A stretch of DNA of 64,000 bases from an uncultured Candidatus Saccharibacteria bacterium (GCA_937898545.1 CALEJV010000003.1:62001-126000), one strand, 5' to 3'; shown: positions 50,740-59,702, counted from the first letter of the stretch. Notes: generated by a model from the sequence alone, not told the origin. Program-made: numbers and translations.

Positions 50740-51981
50740 ATGATGACGATTATCACACGAGCCTGGACGGCTGTGACGCGCCGGCGGCGTCGCAGCCTGA
50801 CCATCGCCCTGATCATAACGCTGATTTTCACGCTGCTCATCGGCATGCTGACGGTGCAGCAGACGATGGCGCAGCTGAAGCAATCGGTCGAGCGGAACAT
50901 TCGCGTCGGCTTCAGCATCGCCAGCAAGCAACCATCGGGCGAGGTGCCGATGGATATCGCGCAGCGAGTGCAGCGCTTGGACACGGTGAAAGCGCACAAT
51001 TTCCAGGCAGAGACCACCGCGGGGCTACCGGGTAAGCAGTTGATCGACACAGCAGGCAGCGGCGTGCAGCTGGATGCTAACGTGGCTGGCGAAGCGAAGG
51101 TGACGGGCGCCACACAGAGCGATTTGCTTGGTGAGTTCACTGGTAAATTTTACCAATTGGAGCAAGGCAAGCATTTGACCGAGCACGATCAAAACGCGGC
51201 CCTGATTCACAAAACGTTCGCCGAGAAAAATAATATCAAGCCGGGCGACAAGCTGGACACCACCAAAGACGGCTGGCGGGTGACGGTGACTGTCATGGGT
51301 ATCTTCAGCGGCAAAGGTGAAAAGCCAGCAGTCTTACAGTCCGACATGGCAGAGAATCATGTCATCACCAACTTGGCTATAGCGCAGCAGCTGACAGGTA
51401 GCCAGCAGTTGACGCGGGCGACGTATTTCGCCGAAAATCCGCACCAGCTGAAGTCGCTAACGGACCACACCAAAAGCCTACCAAACGTCGACTGGCAAAA
51501 ATTCAGCCTGACTGACAACGGGGCAGTCTTTGCCGGAGTTCTCCAAAACATCGCTGGCATGCAAAACATGGTGACGATTGCCACTATCGGCGCAGCCGCG
51601 GCAGGGTTGGCGGTGTTGTCACTGGTGCTGGTGTTCTGGGTGCGCGGCCGCTTGCATGAAATTGGCATCTTGCTGTCTATCGGCACGTCGAAGCGGCGGA
51701 TTATCGGGCAATTCTTGGCGGAACTCGCCATCATCGCCGCAGTTAGTTCGGTGCTCGCGCTCGGTATCGGCTCGGTTGCCTCATCGCAGATTTCTACTGC
51801 CCTCACATCGCAAACCGACCAAAGCCAGCGCATAGAAAAAACCAAGGTGCAAGCCGCGCCGCCGGCGACCTACCTAGAGGCCTTCGCCTTTGGCTACATG
51901 GTTGTTCTGCTGTCAGCCATCGCTGCCACCGCGCCAATCATGCGCCAATCACCAAAGCAAATTTTAGCAACATTAAATTAG
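50740..51981 (+). CDS. FtsX/MacB-type ABC permease 2
   Basis: 413 residues, same architecture as the preceding permease and clearly paralogous: ITRAWTAVTRRRRRSLTIALI start, extracytoplasmic domain about 45-260, then helices including MVTIATIGAAAAGLAVLSLVLVFWV and LHEIGILLSIGTSKRRIIGQFL as coupling region. The two permeases likely form a heterodimer with the ATPase encoded next. Start ATG 50740 (or 50743) lies 6 nt after the stop of permease 1. Confidence 0.9.
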   Translation: MMTIITRAWTAVTRRRRRSLTIALIITLIFTLLIGMLTVQQTMAQLKQSVERNIRVGFSIASKQPSGEVPMDIAQRVQRLDTVKAHNFQAETTAGLPGKQLIDTAGSGVQLDANVAGEAKVTGATQSDLLGEFTGKFYQLEQGKHLTEHDQNAALIHKTFAEKNNIKPGDKLDTTKDGWRVTVTVMGIFSGKGEKPAVLQSDMAENHVITNLAIAQQLTGSQQLTRATYFAENPHQLKSLTDHTKSLPNVDWQKFSLTDNGAVFAGVLQNIAGMQNMVTIATIGAAAAGLAVLSLVLVFWVRGRLHEIGILLSIGTSKRRIIGQFLAELAIIAAVSSVLALGIGSVASSQISTALTSQTDQSQRIEKTKVQAAPPATYLEAFAFGYMVVLLSAIAATAPIMRQSPKQILATLN

Positions 51982-51989
51982 GAATTATC

Positions 51990-52655
51990 ATGTCATTACT
52001 TACCTTACGCGATATCATTTATTCATACCCAGGTGGCACTAGCAATGTGCTGAATGGGATCAATTATCAATTTGAAAAAGGCACATTCTACGCCATCGTC
52101 GGTAGTTCTGGGGCTGGTAAGTCGACGCTGCTCGGGCTCCTAGCCGGACTCGACACACCGACTGGCGGGCAGATTTTGTTTGATGATGAAGACATCGCCG
52201 AGCAGGGCTATTCGCATCATCGCAAGCACAATATCTCGCTGGTGTTTCAGAATTATAACCTGATCGATTATCTGACACCGCTAGAAAACTTGAAACTGGT
52301 TAATCCCAAGGCTACCAACGAAACGCTACATGCCATGGGCCTGGACGACGATCATATCAATCGCAACGTCATGAAACTGTCTGGCGGTCAGCAGCAGCGT
52401 GTAGCGATCGGCCGGGCGCTGGTATCCTCCGCGCCAATCATCTTGGCGGACGAGCCGACCGGCAACCTGGACGAAACTACCGCCGCCGACATCATCGACA
52501 TCCTGCGCCAAGCCGCCCACGAAAACGACAAATGTGTCATCGTCGTCACCCACAGCAAACAGCTGGCTAAAGAGGCGGATGTGGTGTTGACGCTGAAAAA
52601 TAAGTTACTCCAAGGGGGCAAGGAAGATAAAAAATCAGCCCGCAAGAAAGCTTAG
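51990..52655 (+). CDS. ABC transporter ATPase (LolD/MacB/BceA-like)
   Basis: 221 residues. Walker A GSSGAGKSTLLGLLAG, Q-loop VFQNYNLIDYLTPLENL, signature LSGGQQQRVAIGRAL, Walker B IILADEPTGNLD, H-loop VTHSKQ. Members of this subgroup pair with FtsX-type permeases. It follows permease 2 by 8 nt, and with the TCS upstream forms a sensing-detoxification or envelope-signalling cassette. AGGAA lies 6-7 nt before ATG. Confidence 0.95.
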   Translation: MSLLTLRDIIYSYPGGTSNVLNGINYQFEKGTFYAIVGSSGAGKSTLLGLLAGLDTPTGGQILFDDEDIAEQGYSHHRKHNISLVFQNYNLIDYLTPLENLKLVNPKATNETLHAMGLDDDHINRNVMKLSGGQQQRVAIGRALVSSAPIILADEPTGNLDETTAADIIDILRQAAHENDKCVIVVTHSKQLAKEADVVLTLKNKLLQGGKEDKKSARKKA

Positions 52656-52733
52656 TCGTGATAAGTTCTATGATGTATTGGTTGTAGTATGCTGCATGTT
52701 AGCGAAATGGTGCGAGGCCAAAGCATCCTTAGC

Positions 52734-53681
52734 TCACGACTGCTTCTTCATATACCTCGCGGTCTCCTCCCAGAGTGGGTTATCCTTGTATGGCACGCCA
52801 TCGTGTGCCCAGTACCACCAAAAGTACCCGCCAACGTAGCGTGGGGTATACTGCGGCATAGCATAATAATGCCGAAATAGCTGCAATTTGTGTGCCATCG
52901 GGGCATGCTCGCTGGGTGTGCCGCACTCGCCAATGCCAAGCTTGGCCTCTGGGAAGAGTGTCTCAAGCTCAGCAAAGACCTGCCGCCAGTTAGGCTGGTA
53001 GCCATCGTTGTCATCGTCGTAGTAGCTGACGAGGACATAATCGATGCCCTGCCTCAGATCATCGGGTAGGTATGTTTGTAGCCACTCTTTCATGCTCGGC
53101 GTGCTTCCGTTTGGCGGGAAGTAGTAGGGAACAAGCGCCGCCACGGCATGCTTATCCTTAATGTATCGGTAGGCACTGGCCACCTTCGCGGCGGTAAGGC
53201 GCGGGTCTTCTTGGATCCACTCTTGGCCATTCATTTCATTGCCAATTTCCCATATCGCGACGTAGTGAGATAAATACTGGTAAGACTCAGCAAAGCGCTG
53301 CTGGTAGCGCTCAGTGCTGTAGCTGTGCATATCAGAAGAATCAACGGGCTGGGCCATGATATCGGCCACGCGATGAAGGGTTTTGAATAGCTCACGGTAA
53401 CGCTGCGGTGATCTATCCTTAGACATAACGATCCGCACCGTTGGCCGAGCAGGCAAACGCTGAAGAGCTTCCACGATATCAGCAAGCCGTCTCGTGCCCT
53501 CCCAGCTGTCGTCGATTGTCAGGCCGTAGAGCATGCGTGACGGAGAGGTGTGCTGAGGATGTGGATGATTCGTGCCGCTCTGTGGGGTGGAGTTTGGTGC
53601 TGGTGCGAGAGTGCGCAGCAGCGCGTACATTAGCACACAAAGCAATAGAATAAGACCAGCAATATGAACGTACTTTGGCAT
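52734..53681 (-). CDS. Secreted/anchored glycoside hydrolase-like TIM-barrel protein
   Basis: 315 residues with an N-terminal signal anchor (about 7-25), a Pro/Ser/His linker, and a TIM-barrel domain from about residue 50. Clan-A glycosidase-like features: acid/base candidate Glu149 in WEIGNEMNG (strand-4 NE motif) and nucleophile candidate Glu252 in LGIGECGTPS (strand 7). Aromatic residues are frequent near the end (GGYFWWYWAHDG). It may degrade host or wall polysaccharide outside the cell. Enzyme family not assigned. AAGGAG at 10 nt before the ATG. Confidence 0.75.
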   Translation of the reverse strand: MPKYVHIAGLILLLCVLMYALLRTLAPAPNSTPQSGTNHPHPQHTSPSRMLYGLTIDDSWEGTRRLADIVEALQRLPARPTVRIVMSKDRSPQRYRELFKTLHRVADIMAQPVDSSDMHSYSTERYQQRFAESYQYLSHYVAIWEIGNEMNGQEWIQEDPRLTAAKVASAYRYIKDKHAVAALVPYYFPPNGSTPSMKEWLQTYLPDDLRQGIDYVLVSYYDDDNDGYQPNWRQVFAELETLFPEAKLGIGECGTPSEHAPMAHKLQLFRHYYAMPQYTPRYVGGYFWWYWAHDGVPYKDNPLWEETARYMKKQS

Positions 53682-53733
53682 ATAATAAGCTCCTTACAAG
53701 GTAGTATATCAAGACGCAGTTTTATATCAAAAA

Positions 53734-53755
53734 AGGCGAATTTCGAAATTCGCCT
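53734..53755 (-). terminator. Strong minus-strand terminator
   Basis: Perfect palindrome GGCGAATTTCGAAATTCGCC (53735-53754) followed on the minus strand by TTTTTTG. It lies about 450 nt downstream of the CPBP protease gene's stop and 53 nt upstream of the glycosidase-like gene, so it either ends a very long 3' UTR or a separate minus-strand RNA covering the GATA-rich tract. Confidence 0.8.
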
Positions 53756-53835
53756 ATTTTACCCTGTTTTTTCCCTGTTAGCGTGGGTTCTTTTTCTCTT
53801 CTTTTATATATTTATATAATAGGAGAGAAATCGAT

Positions 53836-54060
53836 ATGGATGGATATAGAGATATAGCGATAAGTATAGATATAGATAGAATTATAGATAAGGATATAGA
53901 TAGAGAAATATAGAGAAAGAGATGTATAGATATATAGAAATAGATAGAGAAATAGTAGAGAAAGAAAGTTATAGAGATAAAGAGAGATGGGTATAAAGAT
54001 ATCGATACATAGAGAATAGATATAGTATCGAGATATATTGGTATGTATATATAGAAATAT
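53836..54060. repeat. GATA/ATAGA-rich low-complexity tract
   Basis: About 225 bp built from degenerate units of GATATA, ATAGATAGA and GAGAAATA; the plus strand is almost free of C and strongly A/G/T. No exact unit length holds throughout, so this is not a CRISPR array or clean microsatellite. At its left end a 25-codon ORF (53836-53913) sits behind TATAAT and AGGAGA; its product alternates Ile, Asp and Arg because of the repeat and need not be expressed. The flanks (53756-53835 and 54061-54205) hold no gene I can support. Confidence 0.65.
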
Positions 54061-54205
54061 GCTTATTACAGTGTATCTACTGCGAGCAGTATGAGAAAGG
54101 AGTAAAGCGCTCAGCTTCAGGTGTTACCTACTTGACTCATGCAAAAAGATATGAATAGTTTTTATAATGGAGATGTTTTTCGCATAGACATTGCGTAAAA
54201 TAAGA

Positions 54206-54958
54206 CTATGTTCCAAACGCGCAAAATCGTACTGCATCGACCAACGCATGAGCTCCAATTGCAGAACTCAAATCACGTTTTCGTTGCATAATGGCAAACG
54301 GCAATCCAAACAACAGTGCCAACACCACGACGCTGCTCAATGTGAAATTCGTTGCATCAAAATGTATCAAGACGTGTGGTAATACCATGATGGCATAGCA
54401 CAAAAAATTATCGAACCTTGATAAGGCCCCATCCTTGATGCAGTAAACGGTCAGCGCAAAAAAGAAGAAACGAAAAATGATCTCCTCTGACACGCCGGCT
54501 TTGATCGCACGCAGGAACCACTCGGGTTCGATCGAAATATTAAATTCCATGGCGGATTTTGCCAAGAGGATGTTGATAACTGCCAGCGCCACTCCTGCGA
54601 TTGCCGCGATGCCGACCGTTTTCAATATCTCTTTTATGTTGGCAGCTTTGAACAAGAGGATCTTGTTTTTGCTTTTCTTGAAGACGCTGGCGCCTCCGAT
54701 GTACGCAACAATAGAACATGTCCCCATGACAGCATGGGATGGCATGGCTAAACAGCCCAGGGCAACTCCTGCAAAAATATCATGCTTGGATGTATTTTTA
54801 TTTTTTATAATAAAGAGGAGCGCTAGCGACAGCACGACTACAAACCACAATGCCTTCAGTCTCTCCGGGTTGAGCAAGGTTACAAGCCAGAGAGATATAA
54901 ATGCTATGTTGATAGTTAGTAGTTTTAGTGTTTGATACTGGCTGGATTTCGATTGCAT
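54206..54958 (-). CDS. CPBP-family intramembrane protease
   Basis: 250 residues, seven to eight membrane helices. Abi/CPBP motif 1 VSEEIIFRFFFF (EExxxR), motif 2 LPHVLIHF (His), motif 3 GAHALVDAVRF (HxxxD variant of HxxxN/B). These proteins are glutamate intramembrane proteases, or bacteriocin-immunity proteins in Gram-positive bacteria. Codon usage is AT-rich and Lys/Asn/Ile-rich compared with neighbours, suggesting acquisition. The gene lies next to the low-complexity tract. The 54959-55220 gap upstream shows AT-rich sequence only. Confidence 0.85.
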   Translation of the reverse strand: MQSKSSQYQTLKLLTINIAFISLWLVTLLNPERLKALWFVVVLSLALLFIIKNKNTSKHDIFAGVALGCLAMPSHAVMGTCSIVAYIGGASVFKKSKNKILLFKAANIKEILKTVGIAAIAGVALAVINILLAKSAMEFNISIEPEWFLRAIKAGVSEEIIFRFFFFALTVYCIKDGALSRFDNFLCYAIMVLPHVLIHFDATNFTLSSVVVLALLFGLPFAIMQRKRDLSSAIGAHALVDAVRFCAFGT

Positions 54959-55220
54959 ATTATGATATTTCTTGCGCGGTTTTCGCTACTATAATCAATA
55001 TACCACCGATATCATAATATTGCCAAATTTCATACTTGACACATTACACTGGCAGAATATTATTCAGTTCGATAAAATGCTAATAGTAAGTTTTGTGTAC
55101 TATCCTGTTATCGTATAGATTTTGAAATCAAAGAGTCTATCGATGGCTCGCCTATCGGGAACTTGACTTCCCTAGATTTTGTAGACTGACCGTTTTACAG
55201 TAGGGAGGAAGGGAGTAATA

Positions 55221-55934
55221 ATGATGAGTCTCGAAGAAACCGTGCATAATGCACAGATAAAAATATTGCGAGAATTGCTATTCTTGCCGACTGCTCATTT
55301 CGCTGCGTTGCAGCGAGCTACTGGGCTTGATAGCGACCATGTCAAATTTCATATCAAACGACTCGTGGCGTTGGGCTACGTGACGAAAACAGCTGATGGC
55401 TACATGCTTTCGATCAAAGGTAAAGAATACGCCAATAAGCTAGACACTGATGCTGGTGTGATTGAGCGTCAACCAAAGGTGGCTGTATTACTTGTTATTG
55501 AGCGCCAGCACCATAATGAGAAGCAATACCTTCTGCAGCAGCGGCTTAAGCATCCATATTATGGCTTTTGGGGTGCGCCGACCGGTAAGGTGCGCTGGGC
55601 GGAGTCTGTTGTTGAGGCGGCAGCACGTGAACTTGCTGAAGAAACAGGGCTGCGCGGTACTTTTGTGCACCGCGGTGTCTATCACGAGCGGGTTCGTCAC
55701 AGCCAAACAAATGAAATCGTTGAGGATAAATTATTTCATCTGATGTTTTGCGATGCCGTCTCGGGCACGATGATCGAGGAATTTGAAGGCGGTAAAAATG
55801 CCTGGCGCACGCGCGAAGAGATGGAGAGTGAACCAAAGAAATATAAAAGCTTCATGCATGAAATGACAGCATGCATTGATGGACACGGTGAACTAACAGA
55901 AGTGATATATGAATATGACGCGACAGAATTTTGA
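55221..55934 (+). CDS. HTH-Nudix fusion protein
   Basis: 237 residues. Residues 1-75 form a winged-helix domain (LRELLFLPTAHFAALQRATGL; HVKFHIKRLVALGYV), followed by a Nudix domain from about 85 with box GKVRWAESVVEAAARELAEETGL, complete in its Glu residues. Domain order (HTH first) is opposite to NrtR (Nudix first). It may be a metabolite-sensing regulator or a Nudix enzyme with a DNA-binding appendage. GGGAGGAAGGGAG precedes ATG 55221. It overlaps the next gene by 26 nt. Confidence 0.82.
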   Translation: MMSLEETVHNAQIKILRELLFLPTAHFAALQRATGLDSDHVKFHIKRLVALGYVTKTADGYMLSIKGKEYANKLDTDAGVIERQPKVAVLLVIERQHHNEKQYLLQQRLKHPYYGFWGAPTGKVRWAESVVEAAARELAEETGLRGTFVHRGVYHERVRHSQTNEIVEDKLFHLMFCDAVSGTMIEEFEGGKNAWRTREEMESEPKKYKSFMHEMTACIDGHGELTEVIYEYDATEF

Positions 55935-56331
55935 GCCACCTCGGGCAGTGCTTTGCGGCTCATACACGCGTGACAGAGACGGACTTTCCCGGGCCTATGA
56001 TGAGCTTATTGCAACTAGCTGCCAGGTTTTATCGCCACAACGGATGCAGTTTGATGACGACGAAGCATTTGTGCGAGACGCTGCCGAGCAAGGTATATCA
56101 TCGCAAGAGATCGAAGACCGTCATTTATCAGCAATTTGTAAAGCAGATTTTGTGATGCTTCATGCTCCAGATGGCTATGTTGGACTGAGCGCAGCAATGG
56201 AAATTGGCTTTGCTACGGCCCAAGACTGTCCGGTTTTTTCACGCATCGCACCACAGGATATTGCCTTACGCGGATTAGTGAAAGTTGTTCCAAGCGTATA
56301 TGACGCCCTGCAGACAGCGCATCTCCGATAA
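55909..56331 (+). CDS. Nucleoside 2-deoxyribosyltransferase-like protein
   Basis: 140 residues. N-terminus PRAVLCGSYTRDRDGLSRAY with the GS(Y/F) nucleotide-binding loop, a QEIEDRHLSAICKADFVMLHAPDGYVGLSAAMEIGFA block with the catalytic-type Glu, and a short C-terminal helix. This matches the 2-deoxyribosyltransferase/DUF4406-type fold. It would act on nucleosides or nucleotides; substrate unknown. Translationally overlapped with the HTH-Nudix gene, which suggests a joint nucleotide-related role. ATG 55915 is an alternative start. Confidence 0.72.
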   Translation: MNMTRQNFEPPRAVLCGSYTRDRDGLSRAYDELIATSCQVLSPQRMQFDDDEAFVRDAAEQGISSQEIEDRHLSAICKADFVMLHAPDGYVGLSAAMEIGFATAQDCPVFSRIAPQDIALRGLVKVVPSVYDALQTAHLR

Positions 56332-56413
56332 ATGAGTCAGGGACAATACGTACAGAATAAGAACGTATACCATGTTTATGCCACATCAGTAATAAAGTGG
56401 TATAATCATACGC

Positions 56414-58195
56414 ATGAAGAAGCATATGATATATAACCATATTCCTGATTTTTGTCTCTTCGGCTTCGGCTTTGCTGCTTTAGCAGTGGCGTGGACGTGG
56501 CCGGGGACAGTAGTAATTGCCAGCGAATGGTGGCTGGTAGGTGCTGCTTGCATTGTTGTGGCCGTGTTTATAATGCATGCAACGATGCGCGCTTTGCGCC
56601 GAGCTGCAACCTCAACCAACCCGCTTGATGAGCCAAGCGAGCTGCTCACCACGGGGCCGTTCAATTTCTCGCGCAATCCACTTTATCTTGCATATATCTT
56701 GGCGGTACTTGGTTGCGCGTTGGTGAGCGGCTCATGGCTGGCGCTGCTGTGCCCAGTGGTGTGCTTTGGCGTGCTAAACTGGCTCATTATTCCAATCGAA
56801 GAGCACACCATCCACCACGTCTTTGACGAGCGTTACGAGTGGTACTGCCGACGGGTGCGGCGCTGGCTTGTAGTGCCTATGGTGTGCAAGCACATGGAAC
56901 CTATGCGCTTTATGACAATACGGCGAGCGGCTCGGCCATATATTTTTGCGGCGATATCTGGCATTGTTGTGGCAGGAACGGCTTTTGCCCCACATTGGCT
57001 TCTGCAGCTACCAGTATTTTTTGCATTAGCATTGCTATTTATAGCAGTGCGACGACTGTCGGGCATCCATCTTTATGGCGTTGGTGCTTGTTTCATGCTG
57101 GCATGGCTCTTACCAACGACCTATTGGTATTACTACTTTATGTCGCCCGGCGTGGCATTTGGTGCAAGTGTTGGATGGGCGCTTTTGCAGGCTAATCTGT
57201 TTTGGATTATAGCTCTGCGTCGGTATATTCGGACATACGGTGCTGTAGTGCTCTTTGTTATTGCATGGTGCACATTGACGTATATACGAACTCATGCACC
57301 AGTGGTAGAGGATTGGTGGATTCCCCATCTTGGCTATAGCGTGTGGCGTAATGACAGTATCACTATGTGGAGTGCCTATGGCGGAGAAGCAGTGCTCGAA
57401 GCGATTGTATTACTTTGCGGCGTGAGTATAGCGTGGCTGATAGTGCATGCTCGTATGAGCGTATGGATACGTATGAGCTGCGGGCTTGTTGTACTCGTGG
57501 CGATAGCAAATAGTATTGTTGTGCATATGCCAGCCAAGCCACTCCCTCCAGTGATTGCACTCCAAAAGATGACACGTGGCGGCGTTGATATACCCGCTAC
57601 TAAGGCTGATGTGGATGACCTCATACATCTGACAAAGCGCGCAATTGCACAGTACCAATATCCTCATGCGACAATCGTCTGGCCAGAAAATTCTATCCCA
57701 CCTGCGCTGCACGCAACAATTGCAGCCTTTGCACAAAAAGAATCGATCAACATCGTCTACCACACAACAGAGAAAGACGATACAAGAATATACAAGAAAG
57801 TCGCACTGGTAGATCAGTCTGGTCGCAGTATACTAACAAATTACAAAGCGCATCTTGCGCCAGATGAATCAATTGGTACAGCGCGTTATTCACGCGTAAT
57901 TGCTACGCATAATGCTACGAAAGTTACGGCATATGTTTGCTATGACATACACTACCCAGATATTGTTGAGCGGCTCAAGGGGAGTGACGTTGCCTATATT
58001 CCACTGAGTGATCCTGAGTATGGCTATCTGCAAAAGCAATTTCACGCAGCAGATAGTGTTATTCATGCTAGGCAGGCACAAACAGCCGTTGTTTTGGCGG
58101 GTACAGATGGGCCAACCATGATTATTAATAGCAACGGTATCATCGTTGATCGCCTGACGGGGAATGCTGCTGGATTTGTTGGATATAGCAAATAA
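56414..58195 (+). CDS. Fusion of ICMT/PEMT-like methyltransferase and Lnt-like nitrilase
   Basis: 593 residues in two parts. Residues 1-155: four membrane helices with GPFNFSRNPLYLAYILAV and IPIEEHTIHHVFDERYEWY, the pattern of isoprenylcysteine carboxyl/phospholipid methyltransferases. Residues 165-370: membrane helices resembling apolipoprotein N-acyltransferase (HLGYSVWRNDSITMWSAYGG). Residues 375-593: carbon-nitrogen hydrolase domain with Glu425 (VWPENS), Lys478 (NYKAHLAPDE) and Cys509 (YVCYDIHYPD), i.e. a full Glu-Lys-Cys triad. Possible lipoprotein or lipid acyl/methyl transfer at the membrane. TATAAT (56401-56406) ends 7 nt before ATG. Neither a stop nor a frameshift separates the parts. 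Confidence 0.8.
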   Translation: MKKHMIYNHIPDFCLFGFGFAALAVAWTWPGTVVIASEWWLVGAACIVVAVFIMHATMRALRRAATSTNPLDEPSELLTTGPFNFSRNPLYLAYILAVLGCALVSGSWLALLCPVVCFGVLNWLIIPIEEHTIHHVFDERYEWYCRRVRRWLVVPMVCKHMEPMRFMTIRRAARPYIFAAISGIVVAGTAFAPHWLLQLPVFFALALLFIAVRRLSGIHLYGVGACFMLAWLLPTTYWYYYFMSPGVAFGASVGWALLQANLFWIIALRRYIRTYGAVVLFVIAWCTLTYIRTHAPVVEDWWIPHLGYSVWRNDSITMWSAYGGEAVLEAIVLLCGVSIAWLIVHARMSVWIRMSCGLVVLVAIANSIVVHMPAKPLPPVIALQKMTRGGVDIPATKADVDDLIHLTKRAIAQYQYPHATIVWPENSIPPALHATIAAFAQKESINIVYHTTEKDDTRIYKKVALVDQSGRSILTNYKAHLAPDESIGTARYSRVIATHNATKVTAYVCYDIHYPDIVERLKGSDVAYIPLSDPEYGYLQKQFHAADSVIHARQAQTAVVLAGTDGPTMIINSNGIIVDRLTGNAAGFVGYSK

Positions 58196-58364
58196 GAGCA
58201 GGTGCTTTGCGCGGCGTACAATAGCTTGAAGTGAGTCGCGTATCTTTCTTACTGGTAAATAGAGATAAGGCATGCCGTGTTGGCGGTGAGGTGCTCATAA
58301 TAATCTATAGTGTGATGAGAGATACGTATGCCATCTTCAAGAATCTACTGCTATACTAGACACT

Positions 58365-59063
58365 ATGAATGTTATTGCACTTGCATTTGGCCTTGGCGTG
58401 GCTGGGTTTGATGTGTTTGGCGCAGTGCTGGTTGTGCTGCTAGTGGCAAGCAAGCTGCCCAAGCAAAAAATTGCTACGTTTGCGCTCATCGTCTTAGTGG
58501 GGACGGTCACTGCTGGTGTAGCGGCATCGCTCCTGCTTGGCGGCAGTGCCGAGCTATTTGCCCAGGCACTCCATCGTGTACCAGCCTGTGTGTGGGTAGG
58601 TGCAGAAGGTGCGGCAAGCGTGGGGCTGCTTGGCTGGGCGGCAGCTCGCTTGCACAGGCATATAAAATCGGGTAAGGAACTACAGGAGTCGCAGGATAGC
58701 CGGGTTTTGCAATGGCTGAGGCGTAGCATTGTGCTTGGTGGCATTATCTATGCGGCCAGTGCCTTTACCGACCCATCATTTCTCGCAGTGATTGCTATAA
58801 CGAGCCGCGAGCAGTCACTGCTCGTCGTTATCATGGCGCACGTCGTGTGGTTGCTTGTCAGTCAGGGGTTATTCTTTGGCCTTGTTATCGCGATTATGTG
58901 TGATAGACACCAACCCCTCATAGCCTGGTTCGAGCGGGTGCGAGCCCAGTACAGCACGCTGATTCGCTCAAGTATTACAGTGGTTATCGTGCTGTGCGGG
59001 CTTATTCTGCTTGCAGATATGGCAACCTTCTTGCTGAGTGGCCATTGGCTGCTGCCTGAGTAG
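58365..59063 (+). CDS. Multi-pass membrane protein, LysE/GAP-like
   Basis: 232 residues with six likely membrane helices: an N-terminal pair (NVIALAFGLGVAGFDVFGAVLVVLL, TFALIVLVGTVTAGVAASLLLGG), a charged loop after RLHRHIKSGKELQES, and three to four more. The overall layout and FTDPSFLAVIAI motif recall the GAP/LysE-type exporter group, without a decisive signature. TATACT (58352-58357) ends 7 nt before ATG. Gap 58196-58364 holds no gene I can support. Confidence 0.55.
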   Translation: MNVIALAFGLGVAGFDVFGAVLVVLLVASKLPKQKIATFALIVLVGTVTAGVAASLLLGGSAELFAQALHRVPACVWVGAEGAASVGLLGWAAARLHRHIKSGKELQESQDSRVLQWLRRSIVLGGIIYAASAFTDPSFLAVIAITSREQSLLVVIMAHVVWLLVSQGLFFGLVIAIMCDRHQPLIAWFERVRAQYSTLIRSSITVVIVLCGLILLADMATFLLSGHWLLPE

Positions 59064-59123
59064 TGGGCAGTAACTATCACCCAGCAACGTGACGCTCGCC
59101 GTGTATCCTTGTATAATAGCACT

Positions 59124-59702
59124 ATGCACACGCCCCACCACACCACAGCACAATCAATGCGCTACGCGCTGCTCCTCCGGGGTATTAATGTTGGCGGCAA
59201 GCATAAGGTAAGTATGGATCGCCTGAAGGCGGACTTGATGGAGCTGGGCTTTCGCAATGTCGTCTCGTATATCAATAGCGGCAACCTCTTTTTTGATAGC
59301 AGCGAGCCGGAGGAGGTGATTCAGCGCACATTGGCGCGCTATTGTGACGCGACCTATGACTTCCCAGTGCCATTTATCATCATCAGCGCTGCCACGCTCC
59401 GGCAAGAGGTGGCTCAGTTACCCAGCTGGTGGCAGGACGACACGGCCTACCGACGGGATGCGCTGTTCTACTTGCCAGAGGCGGACACGGCAGCTATCGA
59501 GGCAGAAACGGCTACCTGGGCGAACGATCGCGAGCAGCTCCATTTTGGGCGTACCGCGTTCTTTTATTGTAATCATGATCAAGCCGATTATCTTACATCA
59601 AACTATCATAAAAAGCTACTCAAAGCCCGGTTTTATAAGCAGCTCACAATCCGTAACGGCAAAACCTTCCAGAAAATAATTGAGCTAACGGTGGGGGACT
59701 GA
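59124..59702 (+). CDS. DUF1697 protein
   Basis: 192 residues. DUF1697 signature RYALLLRGINVGGKHKVSMDRLKADLMELGFRNVVSYINSGNLFF is plain near the N-terminus, with DALFYLPEAD and HKKLLKARFYKQLTIRNGKTF later. Function unknown; common in Gram-positive genomes. ATG 59124 lies exactly 6 nt after TATAAT (59112-59117), so the upstream TTG at 59109 is discounted. It overlaps the next gene by one base. Confidence 0.9.
   Translation: MHTPHHTTAQSMRYALLLRGINVGGKHKVSMDRLKADLMELGFRNVVSYINSGNLFFDSSEPEEVIQRTLARYCDATYDFPVPFIIISAATLRQEVAQLPSWWQDDTAYRRDALFYLPEADTAAIEAETATWANDREQLHFGRTAFFYCNHDQADYLTSNYHKKLLKARFYKQLTIRNGKTFQKIIELTVGD

Noticed and set aside
53836..54060. CRISPR array or phase-variable tandem repeat
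   Set aside because: No constant repeat-spacer period; units are degenerate and no cas genes are nearby.
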